The notes: a model not told the origin generated them from the letters alone. 64,000 nt of DNA from Cylindrotheca closterium (GCA_933822405.4 CAKOGP040001758.1:44190-108189), one strand, 5' to 3'; shown: positions 10,001 through 21,151, numbered from the stretch's first letter. Numbers and translations are program-made.

Positions 10001-12301
10001 TCAAACGGCTGGCACCATGGGTAACGAAAAGAGTGGACCCGTCATGAGCTCTGTCATGTGCTTCAGTAACTTCTCGCCTTGTTTCGAAAAGACATCATGG
10101 AATAACTGTTCCGCAACCAAATCTTGTTCAATACTTTCCCGCTCCACGCTTAGCGCATCCTTGATGCCTTCCACACTTTCTGACCGATTCTCGATTTCGT
10201 CTTCCACTTCGAGCAGTCGTGAATTGAAGAATTTGATGTGCTCTGACAGCAACCTTTGCCGTAATTCCTTTTCTTCCACAATTTGCTTTTCCCGATTTCG
10301 ATTCCCCCACCATCCGGCACCAGCATTCACAGTTGGCCTTATCATGGTCAAGATATCCGGAGATTCCACCACTCGAACGACCATTTCAAAGTAGTCTCCC
10401 AGCAGTCTCATTTGCTCTTTGAAAGAGGCCAGCATAACCACAACAAAATTGACCCAGCGCTCTTCCAAACGCTTGTTAAAGTACATCATACGGTCCTTAT
10501 TGATTTCGTCTCCACGGAATCCAGTAACACTCTTTTGCTTTTCCATGAAATCGGACAGTTGTCGGGCTGCTAGTAAGGCAGACTTGCGGTCGTCTCTGGC
10601 TTGTTCCAGTTCTGCCTGCAATTCTTCCGTTTCAGCCTCGAGTGCGTGACTGTTTTCCAGTTCGTCTTCCAACATCATGACACGGACCTTGAGTGCTGGA
10701 AGTTCAATGGCGGAATCTCGTACAGACGCCTTGACATCCCTCTGAGCTTGGCGTAACTTGAGATGCAAGGCATTGTTTTCAGCCTCCAAATCAGAATACG
10801 ATTTCTTATCACGGTCAGTAAGGACACTGACGTTATCGTCATTCTGCTTGGAGAAGACATCGTCGATGCCCATGCTCGTCGTTTCCCTATCATCATTTCC
10901 AGTTGTTTCTTCCTTGACTTCATCCATATTCTTGATTGGCACATCGTCATCTTCTGGCAGAGCACCATCAGGCTCCAATTCTTCTTGACTTGGAATCGAT
11001 GCCAAGTGTTTGCTGCGATCCGAACTACCACCATGGTTTGCTTGTTCGGCCTTGATCATATCCATACTTCGATTCATCTCTTCTGGTGTCACATCGGAGT
11101 CCTCTGTCAATTTTCGAATCGTCTCTTGTAGTTCTGCAACCTCTTGCTTGAGCAATGTATTTTCACGCTGCAACTTCATGGCCTCTTCTTGAGAAATCGT
11201 CTTGATGACATTGGCAGTCGCCGAGTTTTTGATATTTCGTGCCTGTGTGGCATAACGGAGCGTATTAACGGTTTCTTCTGTATTAAAGTCAGCTGGACTA
11301 CAACAGGCAATCATAATGGTACGTGAGTTTCCTCCCAAGGAATCTTGAAGCAATCGAGTCAGCTTGGAATCACGAAATGGAGGCTTTCGCTTGTATTTGG
11401 GTCGCTGTTCGGCCAATGCTCCCACAACTTGTCCCAGTACAAACAATCCCTTGTTAATACTAATTCCCTCCTTGGCTCGACTTCCTTCAGCACCCGTCTT
11501 GGCCATACGTTCACTTCCCGCCAGATCTACCAACGTTAATTTAGATTGAAACTTGGTATCGTCCAAGACTCCCTTGATGCGCAAAACGCATATGGCATGA
11601 CTTCTAGAGCTGGTAGCATTCATTTTCGTCGATGCTACCACACGCCGACCACTGGCTTCTTCCATTAGTTTACCCACCTCGGCCGGACCTGCTACGGCCA
11701 CAGCAGTCAATCCACGCACATAGATTTCACCATTCAGAGTTTCTCTAATTCGCAGTTGCTGGCCAGACGAATCTGCGGTCATCAAATCTCTAATTTCTTC
11801 ATTATAAACCTCAAGATAGCTCAATTCCACTTGTGCATTTCCGTCACATTTGGTCATGATATTCACAAACAAATCCATACAAGCTCTTGGAATCACACCA
11901 TCCATTTCCTTAATTTCTGGATCTTGACCAGCAGCGGTTCCCATGGAGAATGTCTTTCCTGCTCCCGTTTGTCCATATGCCAAGATGGTACAATTGAAAC
12001 CCTTGAACAGGTCTTCGGAAATTGCATTGTAAGCACCTGACTTTTCATACAATTGCTGTTGACTAAAGCTTTCATCCAACACAGCATCCAATTCAAAGAA
12101 TCTTTTGTCGGGCTGATTCACCTGGACTGCTTCAGGGCCATCAGAGTCAGGATCTGCTACTGGAACCTTGAAAACCACTTGTTTGCAGCCTTTTTCCAAT
12201 TCGTATTTTGCCATTGGCCGCACACGGAGAACGACTCGCACATTTCCCTCAGACGAGGCCTCTTTCTTCTTTTTGCTGCCTTCCTCTGATGGAGCCGTCA
12301 T
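10001..12301 (-). CDS. Kinesin motor protein, kinesin-4-like
   Basis: Intronless, 766 aa. An N-terminal motor domain of about 350 residues contains the P-loop GQTGAGKT (110-117), switch I NATSSRSH (228-235) and switch II DLAGSER (259-265), so it should be an active microtubule ATPase. The text around GLFVLGQVVGAL, PFRDSKLTRLLQDSLGGNS and ATQARNIKN is closest to the kinesin-4/KIF4 group. After the neck there is a coiled coil (residues ~370-400 and ~515-600), an acidic linker, and a C-terminal helical region unlike animal KIF4. Kinesin-4 proteins are usually over 1,000 aa, so this is a short form. No Cys-rich chromokinesin tail is visible. Confidence 0.93.
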   Translation of the reverse strand: MTAPSEEGSKKKKEASSEGNVRVVLRVRPMAKYELEKGCKQVVFKVPVADPDSDGPEAVQVNQPDKRFFELDAVLDESFSQQQLYEKSGAYNAISEDLFKGFNCTILAYGQTGAGKTFSMGTAAGQDPEIKEMDGVIPRACMDLFVNIMTKCDGNAQVELSYLEVYNEEIRDLMTADSSGQQLRIRETLNGEIYVRGLTAVAVAGPAEVGKLMEEASGRRVVASTKMNATSSRSHAICVLRIKGVLDDTKFQSKLTLVDLAGSERMAKTGAEGSRAKEGISINKGLFVLGQVVGALAEQRPKYKRKPPFRDSKLTRLLQDSLGGNSRTIMIACCSPADFNTEETVNTLRYATQARNIKNSATANVIKTISQEEAMKLQRENTLLKQEVAELQETIRKLTEDSDVTPEEMNRSMDMIKAEQANHGGSSDRSKHLASIPSQEELEPDGALPEDDDVPIKNMDEVKEETTGNDDRETTSMGIDDVFSKQNDDNVSVLTDRDKKSYSDLEAENNALHLKLRQAQRDVKASVRDSAIELPALKVRVMMLEDELENSHALEAETEELQAELEQARDDRKSALLAARQLSDFMEKQKSVTGFRGDEINKDRMMYFNKRLEERWVNFVVVMLASFKEQMRLLGDYFEMVVRVVESPDILTMIRPTVNAGAGWWGNRNREKQIVEEKELRQRLLSEHIKFFNSRLLEVEDEIENRSESVEGIKDALSVERESIEQDLVAEQLFHDVFSKQGEKLLKHMTELMTGPLFSLPMVPAV

Positions 12302-12801
12302 GATAGTTGGATTGCTAGATGCGTTATAGAAGTGGCTTTGCTTGACTAAAAGTGGATACGAGCAATGGAAATCCGATAATGACTATTCCAATACTACCAC
12401 GCAAACTTCCGAATTTTTCCTTTTTCTGACGCTATAAAGCGCTTGTCGCTCTTGAGATTGCGATGAGATTGTCATTTTGGCATATCGTTGAAAATGACTC
12501 CCAAGATCATACTGTACACGCGTACACGTACGTCATGTCGCATCAGACATAACGAGCCGGACGGCCAAAACCATTGCGGAGAAGTTTTTGAAAATTTGGA
12601 ATCAGTTGTAGCATACTCTATCTGCCGTGACTAAACAATGACCATAGGAACGAAGCAGCATTGGTCTATTGGAATACTAATACTACATTAACGCACACAT
12701 GCCTGCTTTTATTTTCCCAATCCAAAAGTGGGTTTTTCCAAATTCTCCTCTCATAAAGTTTTGTCTCAAACTTTTTGTTCTTCTTTGAAATCATATTCAT
12801 C
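12302..12801. promoter_or_regulatory. Divergent promoter region
   Basis: About 500 bp between the start codons of the minus-strand kinesin and the plus-strand IQ-motif protein; it must carry both promoters. A GTAC-rich stretch (around 12510-12532) stands out. No specific transcription factor site can be named. Confidence 0.45.
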
Positions 12802-13422
12802 ATGACCGGCCCAACCTTTGTCCCAGTGAACAACAACGATATGGAAGTAAACAAACATACTCCCATGTTGGACGAGTCTACTGATCTCGAATCCGAAGAG
12901 AGCTCCCGAAATGGAACTCCCAACAGCAGCCGCGTCGAACCAGAAGAACAAGGTGGTTTTGACTTTGCCACGTTTGCCTGTTGCACCTTTGGTGCCACTC
13001 GAGGAACCTGCCCACTTTGCCATCAGGTCATTGGTATGAGTGATGCGTTTTGCAACCTCCGAGGTCCCGATCCCAATGGTCAGGGGGAAATTTTGGCCCA
13101 CATGGAGTGCTTTCATCGTCAGCAACGAGCCAAGGCCCACAATGCCACCAAGATTCAAGCCTTGGCTCGAGGAGGAAGGGCTCGAGACGATTTGCGTCGA
13201 GAAAGGGCCGCTCGTGAAGCGGCGGCTCGTCGTGCCTTTGAATTGGAACGAGAGGCGGAACGGGCGGCAGAATTGGCGGCCATGGAGGCGGACCGAGAAC
13301 AAGCTCCAAAAAAGAAGAAGAGCCTCGCCAAGAAGCTCTTTGGATGTTTTGGATCCAAACCTGCTGTGGAAGAACGCGAAGAACCAAGAGTCACGTTTGA
13401 AGATGATGATTCCACCCAGTGA
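12802..13422 (+). CDS. Small IQ-motif protein with Cys/His cluster
   Basis: Intronless, 206 aa, starting at the ATG of MTGPTF. Residues ~60-105 carry a Cys/His group (CCTF...CPLCHQ...FC...HMECFH) that could bind zinc. It is followed by an IQ-like calmodulin-binding segment, ATKIQALARGGRARDDLRR, that merges into a long Arg/Glu/Ala single helix, then a Lys-rich patch and an acidic C-terminus. The layout suggests a calcium/calmodulin-regulated adaptor, which is inference. It is divergently transcribed from the kinesin gene. Confidence 0.75.
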   Translation: MTGPTFVPVNNNDMEVNKHTPMLDESTDLESEESSRNGTPNSSRVEPEEQGGFDFATFACCTFGATRGTCPLCHQVIGMSDAFCNLRGPDPNGQGEILAHMECFHRQQRAKAHNATKIQALARGGRARDDLRRERAAREAAARRAFELEREAERAAELAAMEADREQAPKKKKSLAKKLFGCFGSKPAVEEREEPRVTFEDDDSTQ

Positions 13423-13847
13423 GCCCCCAAGACTGCTCGAATGATGCATGTACGGTAATGGATCTACCTCTTGATATTTTGTTCAAGTAGCGATTGATTC
13501 GTAAAGAGAAGTAGTGGAATTTGAAACGTATCTGAATACATAGTGCTTGATCTTTTGGCTTCATGCTTGGTGTTCACTCTTGCCTTTTTCAAATAGGACT
13601 GACTCCTGTCAAATACTAGGCAACCGCATAGCATCAGCATCACCCAGTTCTGCAGTGAAGATCCCCGAATCCTCTTCGCAGTTTGGTGAGGTCTTATTTC
13701 AGTCTCTAGAACTGTACTGTAGCCAGACCAACTCTTTCATTGGAATGGGGCAAGGGTGCTGAACAATGTGCGTGCATACTTCTTTGCCCCCATGCCAAGG
13801 CACAGTAGTTACCAATATAAATTCAAAAGTCTACACTTGATGATTGA
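13423..13847. other. Intergenic, convergent genes
   Basis: No gene supported between the IQ-motif gene and the end of the coiled-coil gene. Confidence 0.4.
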
Positions 13848-15125
13848 TCATATTGGAGGATCCTCTCGAGGGTCCTCTGGAGGATCGACTCCTCTCTTCC
13901 CTTCAGCAAATCCTAGCTCACGACCTTGATTCCTTCTCATTTGATCCAATTCCTTTTTCGTTTCCTCGCATTCTCGCTCCAATGCTCCCACTTTCTTTTC
14001 GTACGCAATTTTCGCCTTTGCTTTCTCGCGACGAAAAATGTTGACCTCGCTCTGTAGATCTTTAATTTCAATGCATTGGGCATCTACAAGATTTTGACGG
14101 TCTTCCAATTTCCTTCGGAGTTCGGCAATGATAGCATTCTTTTCCCGGTGCGAGGCACCAGTCATTCCATGAAGGCTGGGTCGTTCCCTTGTCTCATCAG
14201 AATCAGTACAATGGCCTCCTCTTTGAGCGACAAGACTGCGTGAACGACTCACTGGAGGAGTGACAACGGCAGAGTGAATGGAAAAAGTAGACGCACTGCC
14301 AACAGTTGGGGCTTGAGTATTTGCTCCAGATTGAACTTGAGCAATGGGAATGCTTCTTGCCTGAGGTCGAGGGCTTGAATACGAATCACTCATCTTTTGG
14401 CGTTTCTTGGACTGCTGCTGCTGCTTCGTGCTACCAGAATGGTGTTGGCGTTTCTCCTTCATGTTGGGAGTAGTCTGGGTTTCCGTCGCTTCCGTTTCAT
14501 CATCAAAAGTCTCAGCTGCTATTCTTGCTGCAACAGGAACTCCAGGGGTCGGTGTACCTAATCTGTTGTAGGTCGGAGATGATACATCAACAGCATCCTG
14601 CTCAACTACTGTACTTTCGGCGTCTCGAACGAGACGACGGTACATTCTCCGGAAAGCTTTATCAGATTTCCATTTGCGCAAAATAGCTTCATAGCTATAG
14701 AATTTGCTGACACCGTCCTCTGCATTTTTGAGAGACTTCCCTTCTGCAAGGAAAACAAAAGTGTACTCCAATTTGTCACTATTAGTATAGTGCCATCCCA
14801 TTGGTTTGAGATACTTTGTGTAAATTGCTTTGCCCCTATTGGCTTTTTTACTCCGAATTTCATCGTCCAAATTTCGGGGATGGTTTCTACCAGGTTGGTC
14901 CATGCCGCACTGGCCATCGATTTCCATTTCAACGACCAGGCCGCTTTCGACCAGCGTTTGGTTCAACATAAACCGTCGTTGCTTGGGCTTCCGACCGCTG
15001 CGACGCAACGAATAATGTGGTGTGGAATCATTGACATCATCTACTGGTGTTCTTGATTGGTGGCGCAAGCCACCGTTACTAGAATTGGACTGTCCCATGC
15101 TTGAATCTGCAGTTCTTTCCTTCAT
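13848..15125 (-). CDS. Unknown nuclear-type protein with C-terminal coiled coil
   Basis: Intronless; 425 aa from the Met of MKERTADSS (an upstream in-frame Met at 15251 would add 42 residues that look like UTR). An Arg/Lys-rich region with SLRRSGRKPKQRR precedes a compact segment of about 70 residues (KAIYTKYLKPMGWHYTN ... FYSYEAILRKWKSDKAFRRMY). A long Ser/Gln/Thr-rich disordered part contains a basic KKRQK nuclear-localisation-like patch, and residues ~345-410 form a coiled coil. The tail GVDPPEDPREDPPI comes from a short imperfect DNA repeat around GGATCCTC/GGGTCCTC. I do not recognise the family. Confidence 0.65.
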   Translation of the reverse strand: MKERTADSSMGQSNSSNGGLRHQSRTPVDDVNDSTPHYSLRRSGRKPKQRRFMLNQTLVESGLVVEMEIDGQCGMDQPGRNHPRNLDDEIRSKKANRGKAIYTKYLKPMGWHYTNSDKLEYTFVFLAEGKSLKNAEDGVSKFYSYEAILRKWKSDKAFRRMYRRLVRDAESTVVEQDAVDVSSPTYNRLGTPTPGVPVAARIAAETFDDETEATETQTTPNMKEKRQHHSGSTKQQQQSKKRQKMSDSYSSPRPQARSIPIAQVQSGANTQAPTVGSASTFSIHSAVVTPPVSRSRSLVAQRGGHCTDSDETRERPSLHGMTGASHREKNAIIAELRRKLEDRQNLVDAQCIEIKDLQSEVNIFRREKAKAKIAYEKKVGALERECEETKKELDQMRRNQGRELGFAEGKRGVDPPEDPREDPPI

Positions 15126-15531
15126 GGTAGAGATACGAGTGCAGTATAGATGCGAGACGATCAAAAACTTGCAGCCGCATTCGTTATTATTATTATCGCA
15201 TACTGTAGCTTTTATTATTCTCACCGCATAAAGATTTTGGCTGACACGCATGCGTTGTCGAAAACGCTACCGTAGTACCTGCAAATAAAGCGTCTTGAGA
15301 GTATTACAATATTCATCGCTATTCAAGTATTGCGGACGGAGTCTTTGTGGCTGACCCGCCTACCATGCTATTCGTAGTAACAACTTGGGCTGACCAGTAG
15401 ATGATCATATGATTCGTTTTATAACTAAAGTACTTGGAATGGCGACTTTCATTTTTGCGACATTTTCCTCTAGTCTTATTGTTGTTTTCTTGCAAAGCAA
15501 ACAGAATCGCTCTACACTCTTCTTCAGTTCT
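15126..15531. other. Intergenic, upstream of the coiled-coil gene
   Basis: No supported gene; contains the promoter of the coiled-coil gene and the 3' end of the sugar kinase gene. Confidence 0.4.
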
Positions 15532-16806
15532 CTATATTTTGTTAACAATTTCCGCGTCAACCTCAATCGGATTATTCAAGAAGGCTTGGACTTGTTCGTA
15601 GGTGGGTTGTGCGGCAATGGCACCTTCGTTCGTACACGTCAATGCGCCAACAGCTGCAGCAAACTTGATGAGCTCATGTATCTCTTTCTTTTTCTGAGCA
15701 TTACATGAATAGAAGAATCCCGGACTGTCTTTCATGGCTTTGGATAGAGCATGCAAAAACCCAGCTGAAAAGGCATCCCCAGCCCCCGTCGTTTCCACCA
15801 CAGGTACTGAGAAGGGCTCAATCTTACCCGAACACGTGCCATCATTCAGAAAAAAAGAATAGGCAGCGCCCTTTTCCCCAGCTGTCACCAATAACGCAAA
15901 GGCATCAGGAAAGAAAAGTTGATGAATTTTTTGTGGATCTGCCAATGCCATTTCAGGAGTAACCCCAGGCATCAACCATTCTGCTTCTTCATCTGTCATC
16001 TTGACAATCTTGGCTTGTTGGCAAAATTCCCAGATTTCACTTCGAGCTACTCCTTGCGGCGTGTCGGGCCAAAAGACGGGTCGCCAATTAACATCCACAT
16101 ACAGCCTGGCACCTTGCTCCAGGGCATTCCTTACAATCTCACGAACAGCTGCGCCGGATTGTGGAAACGCCAGACTTAGCGTACTTGAGACAACCCAATC
16201 GATGTTGGCAAAAAGAGGTGCGTCGTCGTCATCATCTTGTGGCAAATCCAAATTGCAATCGGCAAAACCATCGGCATCTCTCCCTTCGTAAAACCCACCA
16301 AATTCCCGATCTCCCTCCATGGATCGTGTCACCATGACTCGCCGTGTCGGCATACTTTCGTCTCGTTGTACTAAGGAGGTATCCACTCCAGTTTCTTTCA
16401 ACAGCGCTTCCAATTTATCTCCATCTTCATCTTGTCCGAGGCATCCAATATAGGCTGCCTTTGTACCGAGTTTGCAGCAGGCTGTAGCCACATTGGCGGG
16501 AGCTCCACCAGGAAATGCCGTCCATTTTTTGGCCTCGACCATTTCTTCGACAGTAAATCCACGAGCATCGTCATTAGCAATGCAGTCTAACAAGGCGTCT
16601 CCCACTGTCAACACTTTGACATCGGGTGACAGACATAAGGATGTTATTGTTTTTGTATGAGGTCTTGATTCGGCTGTTGGATCTATTCTCCGGAAAGCTC
16701 GTGATGTTCTCAATCGATTTTGTGTGGAAGTGAATGCCAGAGAAAGCTGGTGACACTGTAGAAGGATTAATAGGGTGACGGGAAGGGTGACGGAAAACAT
16801 CATCAT
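15532..16806 (-). CDS. PfkB-family sugar kinase (fructokinase-like), plastid-type presequence
   Basis: Intronless, 424 aa. The first ~25 residues are a signal peptide ending LSLA, and the next residue is Phe (FTSTQNRLRTSRAFRR). Signal peptide, Phe at +1 and a Ser/Arg-rich transit region are the heterokont plastid import signal. The kinase has the ribokinase-family glycine-rich substrate motif (AFPGGAPANVATACCKLG), the lid-side GCLGQDEDG, and the C-terminal active-site motif TTGAGDAFSAGF with the catalytic Asp. It should phosphorylate fructose or a related sugar; a fructokinase-like regulatory protein of plastid transcription is the alternative, but the catalytic Asp is kept. Broken copies of its 5' third sit at 20222-20683 and 24101-24562. 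It is divergent from the first vWA-vWD gene. Confidence 0.88.
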   Translation of the reverse strand: MMMFSVTLPVTLLILLQCHQLSLAFTSTQNRLRTSRAFRRIDPTAESRPHTKTITSLCLSPDVKVLTVGDALLDCIANDDARGFTVEEMVEAKKWTAFPGGAPANVATACCKLGTKAAYIGCLGQDEDGDKLEALLKETGVDTSLVQRDESMPTRRVMVTRSMEGDREFGGFYEGRDADGFADCNLDLPQDDDDDAPLFANIDWVVSSTLSLAFPQSGAAVREIVRNALEQGARLYVDVNWRPVFWPDTPQGVARSEIWEFCQQAKIVKMTDEEAEWLMPGVTPEMALADPQKIHQLFFPDAFALLVTAGEKGAAYSFFLNDGTCSGKIEPFSVPVVETTGAGDAFSAGFLHALSKAMKDSPGFFYSCNAQKKKEIHELIKFAAAVGALTCTNEGAIAAQPTYEQVQAFLNNPIEVDAEIVNKI

Positions 16807-17272
16807 GCTATTCGTAATAACTGATGTTAATGTGCGGTTCTATTCAATATGCTGCGATGTCACATCAAGCACATCACTATTGTTCGCGGTTGTCTGACTA
16901 TGATGTCTGTCCTTTTACCTACCATACGTCGACGTTGGAGAAACGGAGAACTGCTTCAGGTTCGTGGTTGTTCCATTATTGCCACGATAACACTCATGCA
17001 AACCGCGACTCACTCATCTAAAAGACAAGAATGTATACTGCCTGGGCTGTCAAGATGGAGAATACATGTGTTGGGTGCGGTGCGGTGAGTCTACCAGGTA
17101 TAATAGTAGAAGCATGATCGAAACCAGTCGTGCGAATCAAATCGCGTCTAAAGCCCAAATTGATTCAGACGCAAACGTACCACACTGCAAAACATATATT
17201 CAGTTGCCTCTTTTGTTCTCATAATTTTCAGTTTGAAAGCAAACAAACTAAAACATAGAACTAAGCTGAATA
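16807..17272. promoter_or_regulatory. Divergent promoter of the PfkB and vWA-vWD copy 1 genes
   Basis: The 466 bp between two divergent start codons. The same stretch, with small indels, recurs before copies 2 and 3 (20684-21151 and 24563-25030), so each array copy has its own promoter. The two later copies match each other; this one differs from them by scattered substitutions and small indels. Confidence 0.6.
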
Positions 17273-19060
17273 ATGAAGATCTACTTTTCTATTGTTCTAT
17301 CTGCCGCCATCTTTGCCAATGTAGCAAATGCCCAATCCTTATTTGATTATTCTGCTCCTGCCACTGGGTCTGCCAAGTGGTAAGTTTGGAAGTTCGTGCC
17401 TCATCGATTGCGTTGATTTATTACTAGTGTCCAGCACCTAATACCTTTGTTTACACAACTAATCTGCAGTGCCTTGATCAACGTAATCATGGACGAATCC
17501 GGTTCCATGGGTGGCGATCAAACATTTCTCAAGAACGTGGCCCTCCCCAAAATGGCCACAGAACTTCACAGTTCCAACCACAACTACTCCGATGTCTTTG
17601 TCTGCAGTAGTGGATTTGGCTATTCCCGAACCAACAACGCCCAGGCCTACCGTCACCTTGGTTGTACCACCTATAACTCAGCTGGTGTCATTGCTAACTC
17701 TACCGCACTTGCGTGGTATGCCAACGGGGCGATCGAAGATGGTTGGTACGCCATGAAGCACGGCATGCAAGATGTTCCTTCTTCTATTAATGGAACAGAC
17801 CTGCTTTCACACTGTGCCAGGGTTGACAAGAACCTCATTCTGGTCACCGATGAAGACCGCGACGATGCTTACAGCAACGTTGACGCAACGAACATTGCCA
17901 ACTTGATTGATACCAACGGATACATCTTGAATGTGATCGCCAACTATGGTATCAATAACAACATCAACGACTTTGGCATGAATATTGGGGGCGGTGGTTC
18001 CAACAGTACCATTTTCCGCTTTGATTCTTCCGCTCCTGACAACCACATGACATATCAAGACTTTCGCCCATATGAAACCTATGTCACTTCTTTCGGAGGA
18101 ACTCATCCCCACTACACCGAGCTCATTGTCGACAAGCCGGGAGCTGCCTGGAACATTAACAGTCTTCGTTCCGGTGGTCTGCGGGCTCAAACCTTTGCTG
18201 ATATTTTTGTGGACATTAAAGTCAAAGAGATCTCCAATGGAACTGGCGGGCCTTCAGGTGGCGGAGGCACCGTCCGTGTTGGTGGACCCGAAGCCGGTGG
18301 AGATCCCCACATCACTACCTGGAACCATAAGGAACACTACGAGTACCATGGACAGTGCGACCTTGTCATGGTCAAGGATCCCACCTTTGCCGATGGTCTT
18401 GGACTTTATGTGCACATTCGCACCAAGATTGTCCGATACTGGTCATACATTCAAAGTGTGGCCATTCGCATTGATGATGACGTTCTTGAGATTGAAGGAT
18501 CTGCGGATGCCCATGATGATCAGGCTCACTATTGGAAGAACTTTGAATACCAAGGCGACCTCGACACTTTTGCTGGTTTCCCAGTCACCCAAAAGCTTCC
18601 TTCCGTCTACAAGCGTACTTACACCATTGACTTGAGTTCCAAGTTTCCTGGACAAGAAATTACCATTCAATTGTACAAGGAGTTCGTCCGTGTCAAGCTC
18701 AATGGCAACGAACAAGTCTTTGGGAACTCGGTTGGTCTACTTGGAGATTACAAGACTGGAAAGACCCTTGCTCGTGATGGCGTCACAGTCTTGGATGACT
18801 TTACTGACTTGGGTGACGAGTGGCAAGTCTTGCCCAGTGAACCAACACTCTTTCACGAGATTGCCCATCCTCAATTCCCCGAGCTCTGTTTGAAGCCCGA
18901 AGATCCTCGTGGAGAGCGCAAGCGTCGTTTGGAAGAGTCCAGCATCTCTGAGGAAGATGCCGAGAAGGCATGTGTCTCATTGAAGGATCCATTGGCGATC
19001 AAGGATTGTGTCTATGACGTGTTGGCAACCCAAGATGTCGACATGGTTGGTGCCTTTTAG
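17273..19060 (+). CDS. Secreted vWA-vWD domain protein, array copy 1
   Basis: Exons 17273-17379 and 17470-19060 join (AAG TG|T GCC) to give 565 aa. A signal peptide ends NVANA before QSLFDYS. A von Willebrand A domain follows, with the MIDAS motif DESGS at residues 44-48 and the strand LILVTDEDRDD, so a metal-dependent ligand site is likely. A Gly-rich hinge leads to a von Willebrand D domain starting GGDPHITTW (~312) and containing YHGQCDLVMV and GLLGDY (~458-463). The C-terminus has four Cys and a dibasic RKRR. The protein is predicted extracellular, perhaps an adhesive or mucilage component; that role is inferred. Signal-peptide exon differs from copies 2 and 3 (Val/Ala and Ala/Thr); exon 2 is identical. 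Confidence 0.88.
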
Positions 19061-19590
19061 AGATGGATAGTTCTCGCGCCAAGCGCAAACTTAAAATAGT
19101 AGAGAAGCTTCTTCCACACAAAACATATTGACCGTTCCTTTTGAGTTTCACATCAATGAAATATAATTGCTTTCATTCGCATGCGAGTCTTATCTCTGCA
19201 TTCATCAACACGAATAATGACTTCTTAAGCCCGCAATGTCACGTCGCAATACCGCCTTGAGTGCCGGAGCAACTAGACTCAATAACTGTTCGTTCCTCCC
19301 TGTCCTCTCTCCTCTGTCCATACTATGTTTGCACATAGTATACACGACAATCAGTTCCCTCATCCATGCCATTCCGGTTCACGAAGAGCCTTCTTCTCAT
19401 CAAAGATCTGTGTGCTTCCGCACGCCGCTTCGTCTCAGTATGATCGTCCCCTTGTTGTCTTCGACGAATCTTGAGGGCTTCGAAGCTCGCAGCAGTACCG
19501 TCTTGAACCAAACTCTGATCCCATTTTAGGGCCAAAATACTCTCATATAGACAATTGCTGCTACTTTGAGAAGAGCAATATACCGGTATT
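19061..19590. other. 3' flank of vWA-vWD copy 1
   Basis: Non-coding downstream sequence, repeated after copy 2 (22940-23469) and in part after copy 3. It ends at TACCGGTA (19581-19588), immediately before the junction to a fragment of the 28186 gene. Confidence 0.55.
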
Positions 19591-19910
19591 ATAGAACATG
19601 GGGAGCAATTACAGGAAACGGAAGAGACATCTTTGGGGTTGGAGGCGCTGACAGAAGGGGCTTGTGACCGGCGCCACGAAAATCAAGAAGACGCCTGGGA
19701 TACGGAATTAAGTGAACAAGACGATCAATGGAAATAAGGTAATCATCCCCCTTTCAAATTTCCAGATCTTACCGAAAGGTTTCCAGAGAGGCTGTCTTAA
19801 ATACTTTTGCACTAGTTAGAAAAGTATCAGATGAAGTTCAAGCTGACAAGAACTGCGCGGATGATGAAATGTATCTACTGAAGGCGCCAGTAGTCCAACA
19901 GTTTTCCTGA
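19591..19910 (+). pseudogene. 3' fragment of the 28186 family gene (array copy 1)
   Basis: Begins ATAGAACATGGGG, exactly as at 28913 inside the intact gene, and ends at the same stop (TTTTCCTGA, 29223). It is disabled: a TGGAAATAA stop where the intact gene has TGGAAAGCAGG, plus several indels downstream. It has no start codon. It is a relic left by a deletion that joined the 3' flank of the vWA-vWD gene to the middle of its neighbour. Confidence 0.85.
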
Positions 19911-20221
19911 CCAGCACATTCATGCATCAACGTATAGCCACCTCGCGTCAGTTGGCCCCTCCTCTGCCATCACGAGATATTGGAATAGTAGATATCGTAT
20001 ATATAGTAGAACTGGAGGAGAGTGGCAGTACTCATCATGGATGCCTGTGATCGTTGGGTTCGGAGAAACGTTTTCCATTACAGTAGCAATTTTCCAGCAC
20101 TGCCCACATTTCGGTGAAACGGATTTTATAGGTTAACATCTTTTCTCGTGTGTTTCGGGGCATTTAGTAAATTCACAAGGCATTATTTGAAAAACAAAAA
20201 AGCACGCACCATGATGCTTGT

Positions 20222-20683
20222 GTCACCATGACTCGCCGTGTCGGCATACTTTCGTCTCGTTGTATTAAGGAGGTATCCACTCCAGTTTCTTTCAACAGCG
20301 CTTCCAATTGACCTCCGTCTTCATCTTGTCCGAGGCATCCAATATAGGCTGCCTTTGTACCGAGTTTGCAACAGGCTGTGGCCACATTGGCGGAAGCTCC
20401 ACCAGGAAATGCCGTCCATTTGTTGGCCTCGATCTTCGACAGTGAATCCACGAGCATCGTCATTAGCAATACAGTCTAACAAGGCGTCTCCCACTGTCAA
20501 CACTTTGACATCGGGTGACAGACATAAGGATGTTATTGTTTTTGTATGAGGTCTTGATTCGGCTGTTGGATCTATTCTCCGGAAAGCTCGTGATGTTCTC
20601 AATCGATTTTGTGTGGAAGTGAATGTCAGAGAAAGCTGGTGACATTGTAGAAGGATTAATAGGGTGATGGGAAACATCATCAT
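20222..20683 (-). pseudogene. Truncated PfkB kinase fragment (array copy 1/2 spacer)
   Basis: It matches the first ~165 codons of the 15532-16806 sugar kinase, from MMMF to PTRRVMVT, where homology stops and the sequence joins the region that precedes the 29574 gene. A 5-bp deletion after GFTVE shifts the frame, so no product is expected beyond residue ~83. The kinase and ATP domains are missing. Upstream of its old start codon lies the promoter of vWA-vWD copy 2. Confidence 0.88.
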
Positions 20684-21151
20684 GCTATTCGTAACTGATG
20701 TTATTATGCGGTTCTATATTCAATACACATGATGATGCGATGTCACATTGCATGCACATCACTGTTCGGTTGTCTGCATGACTATGATGTCTGTCCTTTT
20801 ACCTACCATACGTTGGAGAAACGGAGAACTTCTGGTTGTTTCCCAAACATCCATTATTGTGGCCACGATAAAACTCATGCGAAACCGCGACTCACTCATC
20901 TAAAAGACAAGACTGTATACTGCCTGGGCTGTCAAGATGGAGAATACATGTGTTGGGTGCGGTGCGTACTGTAGAAGAATGATCGAAACCAGTCATGCGA
21001 ATCAAATCGCGTCTAAAGCCCAATTGACAAATTAAAAATTGATTCAGACGCAAACGTACCACACTGCAAAACATATATTCAGTTGCCTCTTTTGTTCTCA
21101 TAATTTTCAGTTTGAAAGCAAACAAACTAAAACATAGAACTAAGCTGAATC
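20684..21151 (+). promoter_or_regulatory. Promoter region of vWA-vWD copy 2
   Basis: Duplicate of the divergent promoter at 16807-17272 with indels; same position relative to the kinase fragment and the vWA-vWD start codon. Confidence 0.55.
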
